From Chromobacterium sp. IIBBL 290-4 (GTDB lineage: Bacteria > Pseudomonadota > Gammaproteobacteria > Burkholderiales > Chromobacteriaceae), in contig NZ_CP100128.1 in assembly GCF_024207115.1 (NCBI RefSeq), forward strand, positions 1,674,001-1,738,000: a stretch of DNA of 64,000 bases, given 5' to 3'. Below, one piece after another: positions 34,573-42,385 of this stretch (its first letter is position 1; each line of letters opens with the position of its first letter). The notes beneath the pieces are model-generated. The model was not told the DNA's origin and did not search any database. It saw nothing but the letters and a program-made list of their open reading frames with translations. The position numbers and the translations under genes were made by a program.

Positions 34573-34956
34573 TCAGCCTTCTGGAGGCGGCAGCTCGAAG
34601 TGCGCGAGCTCCGGCCACGGGCTTTCTGGATGGCCATGCCAGTGCAGGCCCAGATCCTGTCCTATGTCTGCCATGAGCAGCCAATGCGGATGATCCGGGT
34701 AACGGACCGGCTTGCCGGCGGCCAGGGGGACGACATCGAAGGCTTGCGCGGCGGGCGAGCCGAACAGCATGGCGTTATGGGCCGACTCGCCGGGCCGGGC
34801 GTGAGTCAGGATGGGGCCGGGCAGCGTGCGGCCGAATTGGTATAGCCAGGCTTGCTCTGCGGCGGAGCGCCAAGTGCAGACGAGCAGGGGATCGAGTCCA
34901 TGATCGCGGCACCGGCGCAGAAATGCCTCGGCGAGAGGTTGCAACCGCGGATGCAA
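34573..34956 (-). CDS. Phage-type peptidoglycan endopeptidase (M15_4-like)
   Basis: The 127-residue enzyme contains CTWRSAAEQAWLYQFGRT, then GESAHNAMLFGSPAAQAFDVVP with the S-x-H...A-F-D zinc pattern, and HFELPP at the end. These match L-alanyl-D-glutamate endopeptidases of the VanY/M15 clan used as endolysins. The only in-frame classical start is TTG at 34956, which has no ribosome-binding site. A strong AAGGAGAA lies further up at about 34983-34990, followed seven bases later by in-frame ATC codons. The true start may therefore be a rare ATC, adding about ten residues. Confidence 0.8.
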   Translation of the reverse strand: MHPRLQPLAEAFLRRCRDHGLDPLLVCTWRSAAEQAWLYQFGRTLPGPILTHARPGESAHNAMLFGSPAAQAFDVVPLAAGKPVRYPDHPHWLLMADIGQDLGLHWHGHPESPWPELAHFELPPPEG

Positions 34957-34997
34957 GTCGGAAAGAGCGCGGCTGGCGATGATGTTCTCCTTGGCGG

Positions 34998-35414
34998 CTA
35001 GTGCGTGATGCTTTGAGTCGGCGTCTTCAGTACGCGCCAGATCATGCGGTCGCTGAGGTGGTAGCGCATGGCCAGCACGCTGACAGACTCGTTCGCGCCC
35101 AGGCCTTCAATCAACAGGGCGTCGAAGTCGTGGATCAGTTGTTGGTTGCGGGCTTGCCGCAGCGCCTGGCTGCAACGCGGGATATACAGGATGTCCCCGC
35201 CGAAGTGCTGGGTCAGCTGCTCCGCCGCGTCTTGGCCGATGACATCCACCAGCGCGGCAAAGCGTAGTTGGCCGGCCTTGCTTTGGTTCTTGGAAAAGGG
35301 CAGCGTGGTGCCGCCCAGCGCCTGAACCAGTTGAAGAGTGCGCGGCATGCCGATCAATTGGGCGACCAGCTGCATGGTGTGGGGCAAGGCGGGCAGGGCT
35401 TGTTTGGTATTCAT
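34998..35414 (-). CDS. Mor-family transcription activator
   Basis: The 138-residue protein has the N-terminal dimerisation region (TMQLVAQLIGMPRTLQLVQALGG), LRFAALVDVIGQDAAEQLTQHFGGDILYIPRC (quoted by its core GGDILYIPRC) and a C-terminal helix-turn-helix (ANESVSVLAMRYHLSDRMIWRVLK). Mor/C proteins switch on middle and late promoters of Mu. Here it heads the whole lysis-tail operon, divergent from the S24 repressor. Their relationship recalls the PrtN/PrtR pair of R-type pyocins by analogy of role, not by sequence. AGGAG lies eight bases before the ATG. Confidence 0.88.
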   Translation of the reverse strand: MNTKQALPALPHTMQLVAQLIGMPRTLQLVQALGGTTLPFSKNQSKAGQLRFAALVDVIGQDAAEQLTQHFGGDILYIPRCSQALRQARNQQLIHDFDALLIEGLGANESVSVLAMRYHLSDRMIWRVLKTPTQSITH

Positions 35415-35745
35415 CGCCGGAACTCCTGTAATCTTCGCTTGTTTCGAAGACTTTTAGTTCTAAATTAGTTATAATTCGCCAAGGTGCCAAATCGACAGGC
35501 AAAAAATTGCGTCGGCACAATTTGGAACGCACTTAAACAAAAACAACTAGAATTAATTCTAAAATATAGGGTTAAACTGTTTTGTAGAACTGATTGAGCA
35601 GTGTTGCAGCCATTTTATTCGGGTATTTAGAACCGTACAAGCGATGACGTGTCACTACCGATGTCAGTTCCATTAGACAATATGACAAAAAAATAGTACT
35701 CTGGAGCGTCGCGCCAGGCGTGCTTGCTTACTGAGGGAGTTCTAA
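35415..35745. promoter_or_regulatory. Divergent control region of the tail locus
   Basis: 331 AT-rich bases between the activator and the repressor. The motif TAGAAC(T/C), or its complement AGTTCTA, occurs at 35456-35462, 35585-35591, 35628-35634 and 35738-35744. A perfect palindrome TAGAATTAATTCTA lies at 35548-35561. These are candidate operators of the S24 repressor. The first lies close to a TATAAC element reading towards mor; the last touches the repressor start codon and would allow autoregulation. Confidence 0.5.
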
Positions 35746-36498
35746 ATGGAAGGCGCTCTGCAGCAAACGGAGTTTCGGCAGCGACTGGAGCTGCTGATCG
35801 GCTTGGAAAAGCCCTATGCCTGGGCTGCCCGGATCGGGATCAACAAAGGCTCCTTTACCAATATGTGGTACAAGGGCGGAGTGCCCCGGCAGGCGACGGC
35901 GCGGCGGATCGCGGACAGCTGCGATGTCCGGTTTGAATGGCTGATGTTTGGCGAAGGCGCGATGCGCGATGCCGCGCGCGCGCGCGAAGAACCGCGGCGC
36001 GAGGAGCCCGTGGCAGCCGATTTAGAACGACAACAGGATAAGATCCCGGAATATTTTGTACCGGCGGATGTCGGACAAGAGTTCTGTTTTATTCCCAGAT
36101 ATAACTTGAAGGCCTCGGCCGGCTTTGGTTCCAATGGCGATGATGAAAGACCAATGTTCTATATGGCATTTCGTCGCTATTGGGTAAAGAACTACCTGAA
36201 CGCCTCGCCCAGCGACCTGGTGGTGATCAGCGTCAAGGGCGACAGCATGAGCGGCGTGCTGGAGGATAGGGATACGATTCTGGTGAATACGGCGGAAAGT
36301 TCGCCGGGAGAAGGCTTGTTCGTGATCCGGATCGGCGACGATATCTTTGTCAAACAATTGCAGCGCCTGCCTGGCGGCGCGGTGCAAGTGAAAAGCGCCA
36401 ATCCCTTGTATGAGTCGTTCACTGTGGACCTGGGCCGCTCCGCCGGCGAGTTCGAAGTGATAGGCCGCGTGGTGTGGTTTGGCCGGCAGATCGGGTGA
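35746..36498 (+). CDS. S24-family (LexA-like) repressor of the tail locus
   Basis: The 250-residue protein has an N-terminal DNA-binding region (residues about 8-70, YAWAARIGINKGSFTNMWYK; RRIADSCDVRFEWLMFGEG), a linker and a C-terminal S24 peptidase domain. Ala125-Gly126 in KASAGFG is the probable self-cleavage bond, Ser167 in KGDSMSG the nucleophile and Lys203 in DDIFVKQL the general base. RecA-stimulated cleavage would release the divergent mor operon, linking it to DNA damage. GAGGGAG lies seven bases before the ATG. It is the only plus-strand gene of the locus. Confidence 0.88.
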   Translation: MEGALQQTEFRQRLELLIGLEKPYAWAARIGINKGSFTNMWYKGGVPRQATARRIADSCDVRFEWLMFGEGAMRDAARAREEPRREEPVAADLERQQDKIPEYFVPADVGQEFCFIPRYNLKASAGFGSNGDDERPMFYMAFRRYWVKNYLNASPSDLVVISVKGDSMSGVLEDRDTILVNTAESSPGEGLFVIRIGDDIFVKQLQRLPGGAVQVKSANPLYESFTVDLGRSAGEFEVIGRVVWFGRQIG

Positions 36499-36553
36499 GC
36501 GCCGCGGGGCTTGCAGGGTGTAAACTGTCCGCTTGTTAGAAAGGCAGATCCGT

Positions 36554-37141
36554 ATGAAGCAATTTATCCATGCCAGTCTCAGCGAGGCGAAGTCCGCGCT
36601 GGACCAGTTGTTGGCCAATCCGGCGGCGCTGGATGAGGTGGCCAAGGCCGCCGACGCGATCATTGCGTCCCTGTCGGCTGGCGGCAGGGTGTTTTCTTGC
36701 GGCAATGGCGGCTCCATGTGCGATGCGATGCACTTTGCCGAAGAGCTGACGGGGCGCTACCGCAATAACCGTCGCGGCATGGCCGCCATCGCCATCAGCG
36801 ACGCCAGCCATATCAGCTGCGTGGCCAATGATTTCGGCTACGACGAAATTTTCGCCCGCTATCTGGAAAGCCATGCCCGCGAGGGCGATGTGCTGTTGGG
36901 GCTGAGCACCAGCGGCAATAGCCGCAACATCATTCGCGCGGCCGAAACGGCGCGCGAAATGGGGGTGAAAGTCATCATTCTGACAGGGCGCGCCGGCAGC
37001 AAGCTGGAGCCTTTGGCCGATGTCTATGTCAATACGCCGGGCGGCCAGTACGCAGACCGGGTGCAGGAGCTGCACATCAAGGTGCTGCATATCCTGATCG
37101 AGCTGGTGGAGCGTCATTTCTGCCCGGAAAACTACGCTTAG
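36554..37141 (+). CDS. gmhA: Phosphoheptose isomerase GmhA
   Basis: The 195-residue SIS-fold enzyme converts sedoheptulose 7-phosphate to D-glycero-manno-heptose 7-phosphate, the first step of LPS heptose synthesis. CGNGGSMCDAMHFAEELTGRY, SDASHISCVANDFGYDEIF (core) and LGLSTSGNSRNIIRAAE are its signatures. The end is ELHIKVLHILIELVE, with the metal/active-site His and Glu. It lies just outside the tail locus and may be host sequence at the insertion boundary. A strong terminator follows. Confidence 0.92.
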   Translation: MKQFIHASLSEAKSALDQLLANPAALDEVAKAADAIIASLSAGGRVFSCGNGGSMCDAMHFAEELTGRYRNNRRGMAAIAISDASHISCVANDFGYDEIFARYLESHAREGDVLLGLSTSGNSRNIIRAAETAREMGVKVIILTGRAGSKLEPLADVYVNTPGGQYADRVQELHIKVLHILIELVERHFCPENYA

Positions 37142-37156
37142 TTTCCCGCTTGGCGA

Positions 37157-37198
37157 ACAGCCGCCCTAGCTGACTCAAGTCAGCCGGGCGGCTGTTTT
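37157..37198. terminator. Bidirectional terminator between gmhA and an esterase gene
   Basis: A long stem ACAGCCGCCC...GGGCGGCTGT with an inner GCTGACT/AGTCAGC hairpin is followed by TTTT. It ends gmhA and abuts the stop of the convergent esterase gene. Confidence 0.85.
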
Positions 37199-38136
37199 CA
37201 TTGAGGATTCAGGAATTCGCCGATGCGCCGGTATACCAGGTCGCAGACCTCCGGCACCAGGTTTTGCATGTTCAGGAAGGCATGGATCTGATCGTCCAGA
37301 TGCAGCGACTCCACCGCCACGCCGGCACCACGCAACTTGTCGGCGTAGCGCAAGCCTTCGTCGCGCAAGGGGTCGAAGCCGGCGGTGATCATCAAGGTGG
37401 CGGGTAGTTTGGCGCTGAACTCGCCGTAGAGCGGAGAGACGCTGCGGCGATCTTCCGCATGCTGGAAATACTGGTCGAAATACCAGGCCGTTCTCGCCTT
37501 GGTCAGGAAGAGCCCTGTTGCATTTTCGTCAACGGACGGCTGGCTCAAGGTGTAATCGGTGCAAGGATAGACCAGCACCTGGCGCGCAATCTCCAGCGCG
37601 GCGTCGTGCTGCGCCAGGCGGCTGACGCTGCTGGCCAGCGCGCCGCCGGCGGAATCGCCGGCCAGGGACAGCTTGCGGACATAGGGCAGCCCACGCTCGT
37701 CCAATACGCCCCACACGCCTTTGGCCGCGCCATAGGCGTCACGCAAGCCGGCGGGATAGGGGCTTTCCGGCGCCAGCCGGTATTCCACTGCGACGACGAT
37801 GTGCTGGCTAGCCGCGGCCAGGCGGCGATTGATGGCGTCGTAGACGCTGACGCCGCCGACCATATGGCCGCCGCCATGCAGAAACAGCAGCACGGGCAGC
37901 GCCTGCTCGGGCGCGGGATGGTAAATCCGCACCGGAACCGGATACTCGGCTGACAGGATCAGGTCATCGTTGACCCATTCGATCGCGGGACCGGCGGGCA
38001 CAAGCTCGCGGGTGAGTTCCGCCAGCGCCTCGCGCGCGCCGATGGCGGTGGGTTTATAGCCGGCGGCGAGCTTTTGTTCAACCTGCCGGTTGAATTCGGC
38101 CAGCCATTCGGCCAGCCTGGGGTGGAGTTGACGCAT
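37198..38136 (-). CDS. Alpha/beta hydrolase, HSL-family esterase
   Basis: The 312-residue enzyme has the oxyanion motif LLFLHGGGHMVGG, the nucleophile elbow LAGDSAGGALA (Ser within GDSAG), the acid in ITAGFDPLRDEG and the catalytic histidine in LDDQIHAFLN. These are the marks of hormone-sensitive-lipase-type carboxylesterases acting on short acyl esters. There is no signal peptide, so it is cytoplasmic. It stands alone between terminators. Confidence 0.9.
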   Translation of the reverse strand: MRQLHPRLAEWLAEFNRQVEQKLAAGYKPTAIGAREALAELTRELVPAGPAIEWVNDDLILSAEYPVPVRIYHPAPEQALPVLLFLHGGGHMVGGVSVYDAINRRLAAASQHIVVAVEYRLAPESPYPAGLRDAYGAAKGVWGVLDERGLPYVRKLSLAGDSAGGALASSVSRLAQHDAALEIARQVLVYPCTDYTLSQPSVDENATGLFLTKARTAWYFDQYFQHAEDRRSVSPLYGEFSAKLPATLMITAGFDPLRDEGLRYADKLRGAGVAVESLHLDDQIHAFLNMQNLVPEVCDLVYRRIGEFLNPQ

Positions 38137-38221
38137 CTTCGTTTCTCGTTAAGGAATGGGCGCGGATGAATGGCATAAAATTATACCTTTGTCATTTTGC
38201 GCGCAATCGCGCGCGCCAGCC

Positions 38222-39097
38222 TCAACCAAACAATAAATCCAATAAACCCGGCTTGCTGCGGCTATGCAATTGCGGGCTGTGCAGCAGCAGGTCGTCGATC
38301 AGCGCGCTGTCGGCATGCGGCTGCCTGGCCAAAACCGCATCGGATTTGCCGCTGGGCGCCAGAGACAATTGGCCGCCGTCTCTTCGCAGCCGATAACCGC
38401 TGGAGCATGCCGGGCAGAAGATTTCGGCGCCGTCGGCGGCGCTGCTCGGCACGGCGATGATGGGGCCGCACGCCAGGCAAGACTGCATGGGGATGCCTGG
38501 CTCGCTATGGCCCAACACATGCTCCAGGCGGCCGCGATGCGCCAACTGGATGAAATGATCGCCCAGCTCGGCGTCGAACTGGCTGCCCAGGCGGTCTTGG
38601 ATGATGGCCAGCGCCTGGGCGGCGGGCATGCCTTTGCGATAGGGCCGGGTGCTGGTCATCGCGTCGAAAGCGTCGGTCAGGCCGACGATGCGCGCCACCA
38701 GCGGGATGTTCTTGCCGGTCAGCCGCTGCGGATAGCCATTGCCGTCCGGCGTTTCGTGATGGCACAGCACCGCGTCCAGCACCAGTTCGGCCAAGGGGTG
38801 GTCTTTCAGCAATTCCGCGCCGACGCGCGGATGGGTCTTGATCACCGCGTACTCTTCATCGCTGAGCTTGTCCGGCTTGTTCAGCACCGCGTCGGGCACG
38901 CCTATCTTGCCCAGATCGTGCAGGAAGCCGCCGAGCGCGATTTTTTCCACTTCCGCTTGCGGGAGCTGCAGCGCTTCCGCCAGCAGATAGCTGTATCGCG
39001 ATACGCGCCATAAATGGCCGCCGGTATAGGCGTCTCTCGCCTCCACCAGCATGGCCATGGTGTACAGGGTCTTCAGCATGTCTCGACTGGCTTGCAT
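38222..39097 (-). CDS. HD-GYP phosphodiesterase with C-terminal zinc ribbon
   Basis: The 291-residue protein has an HD-GYP domain at residues about 8-190: RDAYTGGHLWRVSRYSYLL, LGGFLHDLGKIGVPD with the HD pair, CHHETPDGNGYPQRLTG and LTDAFDAMTSTRPYR. Such domains hydrolyse cyclic di-GMP. After it comes CLACG...CPACSSGY, a four-cysteine ribbon of the kind found at DNA-, RNA- or protein-binding ends, and a polar tail. The ATG at 39097 has GAGG six bases upstream; an earlier in-frame ATG at 39124 lacks one. No receiver domain is present, so the input signal is unclear. Confidence 0.85.
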   Translation of the reverse strand: MQASRDMLKTLYTMAMLVEARDAYTGGHLWRVSRYSYLLAEALQLPQAEVEKIALGGFLHDLGKIGVPDAVLNKPDKLSDEEYAVIKTHPRVGAELLKDHPLAELVLDAVLCHHETPDGNGYPQRLTGKNIPLVARIVGLTDAFDAMTSTRPYRKGMPAAQALAIIQDRLGSQFDAELGDHFIQLAHRGRLEHVLGHSEPGIPMQSCLACGPIIAVPSSAADGAEIFCPACSSGYRLRRDGGQLSLAPSGKSDAVLARQPHADSALIDDLLLHSPQLHSRSKPGLLDLLFG

Positions 39098-39337
39098 TTC
39101 AACCTCGTCCGGACGTGGGTTCATTTTCACTATGGCATATGCGGCGCGATTCGCCGTTGGCCCGCGCAAAAATGCTGCGCTGGCGAAGATGCAACCTCAT
39201 TCGAGCGTTTAATCTAATTTTTAGCATTCTGTCACAGCATGCCATGTACATGCGTCACATTTCCTCTCTATCTTGATGCTTGCGGCATTTGTTGAGTGAG
39301 TTTAAATCCAAAAGAGATAATCATAGAGAGGAGTATC

Positions 39338-40681
39338 ATGAAACATTGGTTGCTATTGGGCGTGGCCTTGTCCGCGCCGGCTTGGGCGGCGCAAGAGCAA
39401 GTGACGCCGGATGCCCGCTACGCGCATGTGTTGTCGCCGTCCGGCCCCTTGAGCAAGGCGGAATTGCTGAAGCAGGGCTTGCCCAAGACTCAGGCCAAAT
39501 TCAAAACGCTGGCGACGCCCGGCGGCGCGACTTACACCTATGTGCGCTGCTACTACCGCACCTCTTCCTCCAACACTGCGCCGACGACCGATTATGTCTG
39601 GGCGCTGGACGGCTCCAGCGGCGACTACTACCGCTTGAACGGCCATTGGTGGTCCAGCGGCGCGCTGGAGTGGAAGAATATGTTCTACAGCGATGTCAGC
39701 CAGGATGCCTTGCGCTCGGTATGCCAAGGCACCTTGGCCAAAAAGGGCATTCAGCAACAGCCGGCCATGGTGTTCGCCGCCGACAACGCGCTGTCGTTCA
39801 ATTACACGGTCTGGACCAACGATGCGGCGGGCCAGGGCGGCAAGATCAACAAGATCATCGCCTTCGGCGACAGCCTGTCCGATAACCAGAACGTCTTCAA
39901 CGCCTCGCAATGGACTTTGCCCAACCGCAACAGCTGGTTCATCGGCCACTTCAGCAATGGTCCGGTCTGGGTGGAATATCTGGCGTCGCGCTTGAATCTG
40001 CCGCTATACAACTGGGCGATCGGCGGCGCCGGCGTCACCACGCAGAAGCTGGTGATCCCGGGCGTGGTGGAGCAGGTGCAGTCCTGGCAGCAATACATGC
40101 AGCAAGCGCCGAACTACAATCCGGCGACCACGCTGTTTACCTTGTGGATAGGCGGCAATGATCTGGTCAACTACGGCAGCACGCCGGAAAAAGTGATCGC
40201 CGGCGAAAAGCAGGCGCTGACCAATCTGATCGGCGCCGGCGCACGCAACATCCTGTTGCTGAAGCTGCCCGATGTGTCGCGCGCGCCGGTGTACCAGCTG
40301 AAGGGCGGCGCGGCGACGGTGGCGGCGCAAGTGCTGTCGCTGAACCAGCAGCTGGATGCGTTGGCGACGTCGCTGAGCCAGCAATACGGCGTGAACATCC
40401 GCGTGTTCGACAGCTATGCCTTGTTCAATGACCTGCTGACCAATCCAGGCAAATACCAGGTGAGCAATACCACCCAATCCTGCCTGAACATCAACAAGGA
40501 CTCGTCGCTGAACTACCTGCAGAGCCAGTCGCCGCGCGCCAATTGCGGCAATGCCGATGCCTTTGTGTTCTGGGATACGCTGCATCCGACCACGCACACC
40601 CACCTGCTGTTGGGCAATGCGGTGGCCGATTTCCTGAACGCGCCGGGCACAGGCTTGGCGGATTTGAAGAAAACCCGCTGA
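39338..40681 (+). CDS. Secreted GDSL-family lipase/phospholipase, copy 1
   Basis: The 447-residue protein begins with a signal peptide (MKHWLLLGVALSAPAWAA). An N-terminal domain (about residues 60-150: TYTYVRCYYR, GDYYRLNGHWW, MFYSDVSQDALRSVCQ) resembles that of vibrio thermolabile haemolysins. A GDSL domain follows with FGDSLSDNQN (Ser nucleophile), NWAIGGAG, WIGGNDL and the C-terminal DTLHPTTHTHLLLG (Asp and His). It should be an exported phospholipase or glycerophospholipid acyltransferase. GGAG precedes the ATG at 39338. A paralogue lies at 43432. Confidence 0.88.
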   Translation: MKHWLLLGVALSAPAWAAQEQVTPDARYAHVLSPSGPLSKAELLKQGLPKTQAKFKTLATPGGATYTYVRCYYRTSSSNTAPTTDYVWALDGSSGDYYRLNGHWWSSGALEWKNMFYSDVSQDALRSVCQGTLAKKGIQQQPAMVFAADNALSFNYTVWTNDAAGQGGKINKIIAFGDSLSDNQNVFNASQWTLPNRNSWFIGHFSNGPVWVEYLASRLNLPLYNWAIGGAGVTTQKLVIPGVVEQVQSWQQYMQQAPNYNPATTLFTLWIGGNDLVNYGSTPEKVIAGEKQALTNLIGAGARNILLLKLPDVSRAPVYQLKGGAATVAAQVLSLNQQLDALATSLSQQYGVNIRVFDSYALFNDLLTNPGKYQVSNTTQSCLNINKDSSLNYLQSQSPRANCGNADAFVFWDTLHPTTHTHLLLGNAVADFLNAPGTGLADLKKTR

Positions 40682-40864
40682 GCGCAAGCGGGCCGGGCTT
40701 GAGCAGGCGGCGCGTTCCAGGCCAGGCTTCGCCGCTCTGCAATGACCTTCCTGGCCCGCTGCATGCGGCGGCGCTTGGTGCGCCGCCCATCAGGGCTTAC
40801 AATTTCAGTTTGAACCGGCCGCGGATCGCACCGCGGCCCGGCCGAACCGTAATCGAAAGCCCTC
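40682..40864. other. Intergenic region with GC hairpin
   Basis: Contains an inverted repeat GGCGGCGC-TTGGT-GCGCCGCC around 40767-40788, which may end the lipase transcript, and the leader of the methyltransferase gene. No gene seen. Confidence 0.45.
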
Positions 40865-41878
40865 ATGTCCACCCTGACCGAACTACTCAGCCGCGCCGCA
40901 GCATCCCGCGCCGAGCTGATCGCGCGCCTAGCCGCCGAAGACACCAACTGTTACCGCCTGTTCCACGGCAGTGTGGAGGGCGTGCCTGGCCTCACCATCG
41001 ACCGCTACGGCGAGCAGATCCTGGCGCAAACCTTCCATCAGCCGCTGCAAGAGGCCGAGCTGGCGGAAATCCGCGCCTTCTATCAGGCCGCCTTGCCTGA
41101 GCTCGCGCTGGTGTACAACGATCGCAGCGACGCGAACTCCCGCGTCCGCAACGCCTTGCCGCTGGCTGAGCAGGCGGTGGCCGAGCAGGATGTCGCCATC
41201 CGCGAAAACGGCGTGGCCTTTCATTACCAGGCTCGCCACAAGGGGCAGGACCCCTGGTTGTTCCTCGACCTGCGCGCCGCGCGCCGCCGCGTGATGCAGC
41301 TGGCCGAAGGCAAGAGCGTGCTCAATCTGTTCTCCTATACCTGCGGCGTGGGCGTGGTGGCGGCCAAGGCCGGCGCCAGCTTCGTGCTGAATGTCGATTT
41401 CGCCGAATCCAGCCTCAGCGTCGGTCGCGCCAACGCCAAGCTGAACCAACTGGCCAGCCGCCCGCGCTGCCTGCATAGCGATGTGTTCGCTGCTGTGCGC
41501 CAGCTGTCCGGCATCGGCCAGCCCGACCGCGTGCGCGGCAAGCGCATGCCTCCCTTCCCCAAGCTGGAGGCGCGCCAGTTCGATCTGGTGTTCCTGGACC
41601 CGCCGCGGTATTCCAAGAGCCCCTTCGGCGTGGTGGACCTGGTCAACGACTATCAAGCGCTGTTCAAGCCGGCTTTGCTGGCCACCGCGTCGGGCGGCAT
41701 GCTGATTTGTTGCAATAATGTTGCAGAAGTGGACGGCGAGGCCTGGCTGGAATCGCTGAAGCGCAGCGCCGCGAAAGCGGGCCGCGAGGTGCGTTCGGCG
41801 GAGTGGATCGAGGTCGACGCAGACTTCCCCAGCGCCGATGGAAAACACCCGCTGAAGGTGGTTCTGCTTAGTGTTTGA
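40865..41878 (+). CDS. RlmI-like class I SAM methyltransferase
   Basis: The 337-residue protein has an N-terminal region with YRLFHGSVEGVPGLTIDRYG (PUA-adjacent linker type), then FLDLRAARRRVMQLAEGKSVLNLFSYTCGVGV (core LNLFSYTCGVGV, the SAM-binding motif I) and VNVD-like LNVDFAESS. The catalytic-type FDLVFLDPPRYSKS follows. This is the pattern of RlmI/RlmK-like rRNA methyltransferases (PF10672); the target nucleotide is not certain. An intrinsic terminator follows directly. Confidence 0.82.
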   Translation: MSTLTELLSRAAASRAELIARLAAEDTNCYRLFHGSVEGVPGLTIDRYGEQILAQTFHQPLQEAELAEIRAFYQAALPELALVYNDRSDANSRVRNALPLAEQAVAEQDVAIRENGVAFHYQARHKGQDPWLFLDLRAARRRVMQLAEGKSVLNLFSYTCGVGVVAAKAGASFVLNVDFAESSLSVGRANAKLNQLASRPRCLHSDVFAAVRQLSGIGQPDRVRGKRMPPFPKLEARQFDLVFLDPPRYSKSPFGVVDLVNDYQALFKPALLATASGGMLICCNNVAEVDGEAWLESLKRSAAKAGREVRSAEWIEVDADFPSADGKHPLKVVLLSV

Positions 41879-41897
41879 GACGCATTCTCAAATGGAA

Positions 41898-41922
41898 AAG
41901 CCGCGGAGACGCGGCTTTTTTT
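41898..41922 (+). terminator. Intrinsic terminator after the methyltransferase gene
   Basis: Stem AAGCCGCG / CGCGGCTT followed by TTTTTT. The IS element begins nine bases downstream, so the insertion left the gene and its terminator intact. Confidence 0.9.
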
Positions 41923-41983
41923 ATGGACATTGTCCCGTCCTGGAATAAGTTGACACTTTTTCGCCGTAACGAAGGAGAGTCAC

Positions 41984-42385
41984 ATGGAATCAAGGATTAA
42001 ACGTACCCAGCAAGACTACAGCCTGGCTTTTAAACTGTCGGTCGTAGAGCAGGTAGAAAAAGGCGAACTGACTTACAAAGAGGCGCAACGCCGCTATGGT
42101 ATTCAAGGTCGTTCGACGGTGCTGGTATGGTTACGTAAGCACGGTTTGCAGGACTGGAGTGCCCAGCCCTCCCGTAGCGCCCAGGGGATCGCGATGGGGA
42201 ATCAAGGCAACAAGCCGCTGACGCCAGAACAGCGGATCAAGGAACTGGAAACCCAACTCAAAGAGGCCAATGAGAAGGCGCAGCTATTCGAAGCGATGCT
42301 TGAGGTCTTGAAGAAAGACTACGGGGTGCGCGTAGTAAAAAAGCCTTCGGGCAGGTCCTTGCCCAAAGGCTCGTCCAGGGGTTGA
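41984..42385 (+). CDS. IS3-family transposase OrfA
   Basis: The 133-residue protein has an N-terminal helix-turn-helix (QDYSLAFKLSVVEQVEKGEL; YKEAQRRYGIQGRSTVLVWLRK) that binds the terminal repeats. A leucine-zipper-like helix (EQRIKELETQLKEANEKAQL) mediates multimerisation. Near its end lies an A-AAA-AAG slippery heptamer (42337-42343). GAAGGAG precedes the ATG. Confidence 0.92.
   Translation: MESRIKRTQQDYSLAFKLSVVEQVEKGELTYKEAQRRYGIQGRSTVLVWLRKHGLQDWSAQPSRSAQGIAMGNQGNKPLTPEQRIKELETQLKEANEKAQLFEAMLEVLKKDYGVRVVKKPSGRSLPKGSSRG
42337..42343 (+). promoter_or_regulatory. Programmed -1 frameshift site of the IS element
   Basis: A-AAA-AAG in the orfA frame is followed by a GGGCA...TGCCC hairpin. 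Slipping back one base joins OrfA to KAFGQVLAQRLVQGLSVGRA and so into OrfB, giving the OrfAB transposase usual for IS3 elements. Confidence 0.8.

Noticed and set aside
19300..36560. Attachment-site repeats or Mu-type target duplication around the tail locus
   Set aside because: I compared the two ends by eye and saw no convincing direct repeat or Mu-like terminal sequence; a domesticated locus may have lost them.
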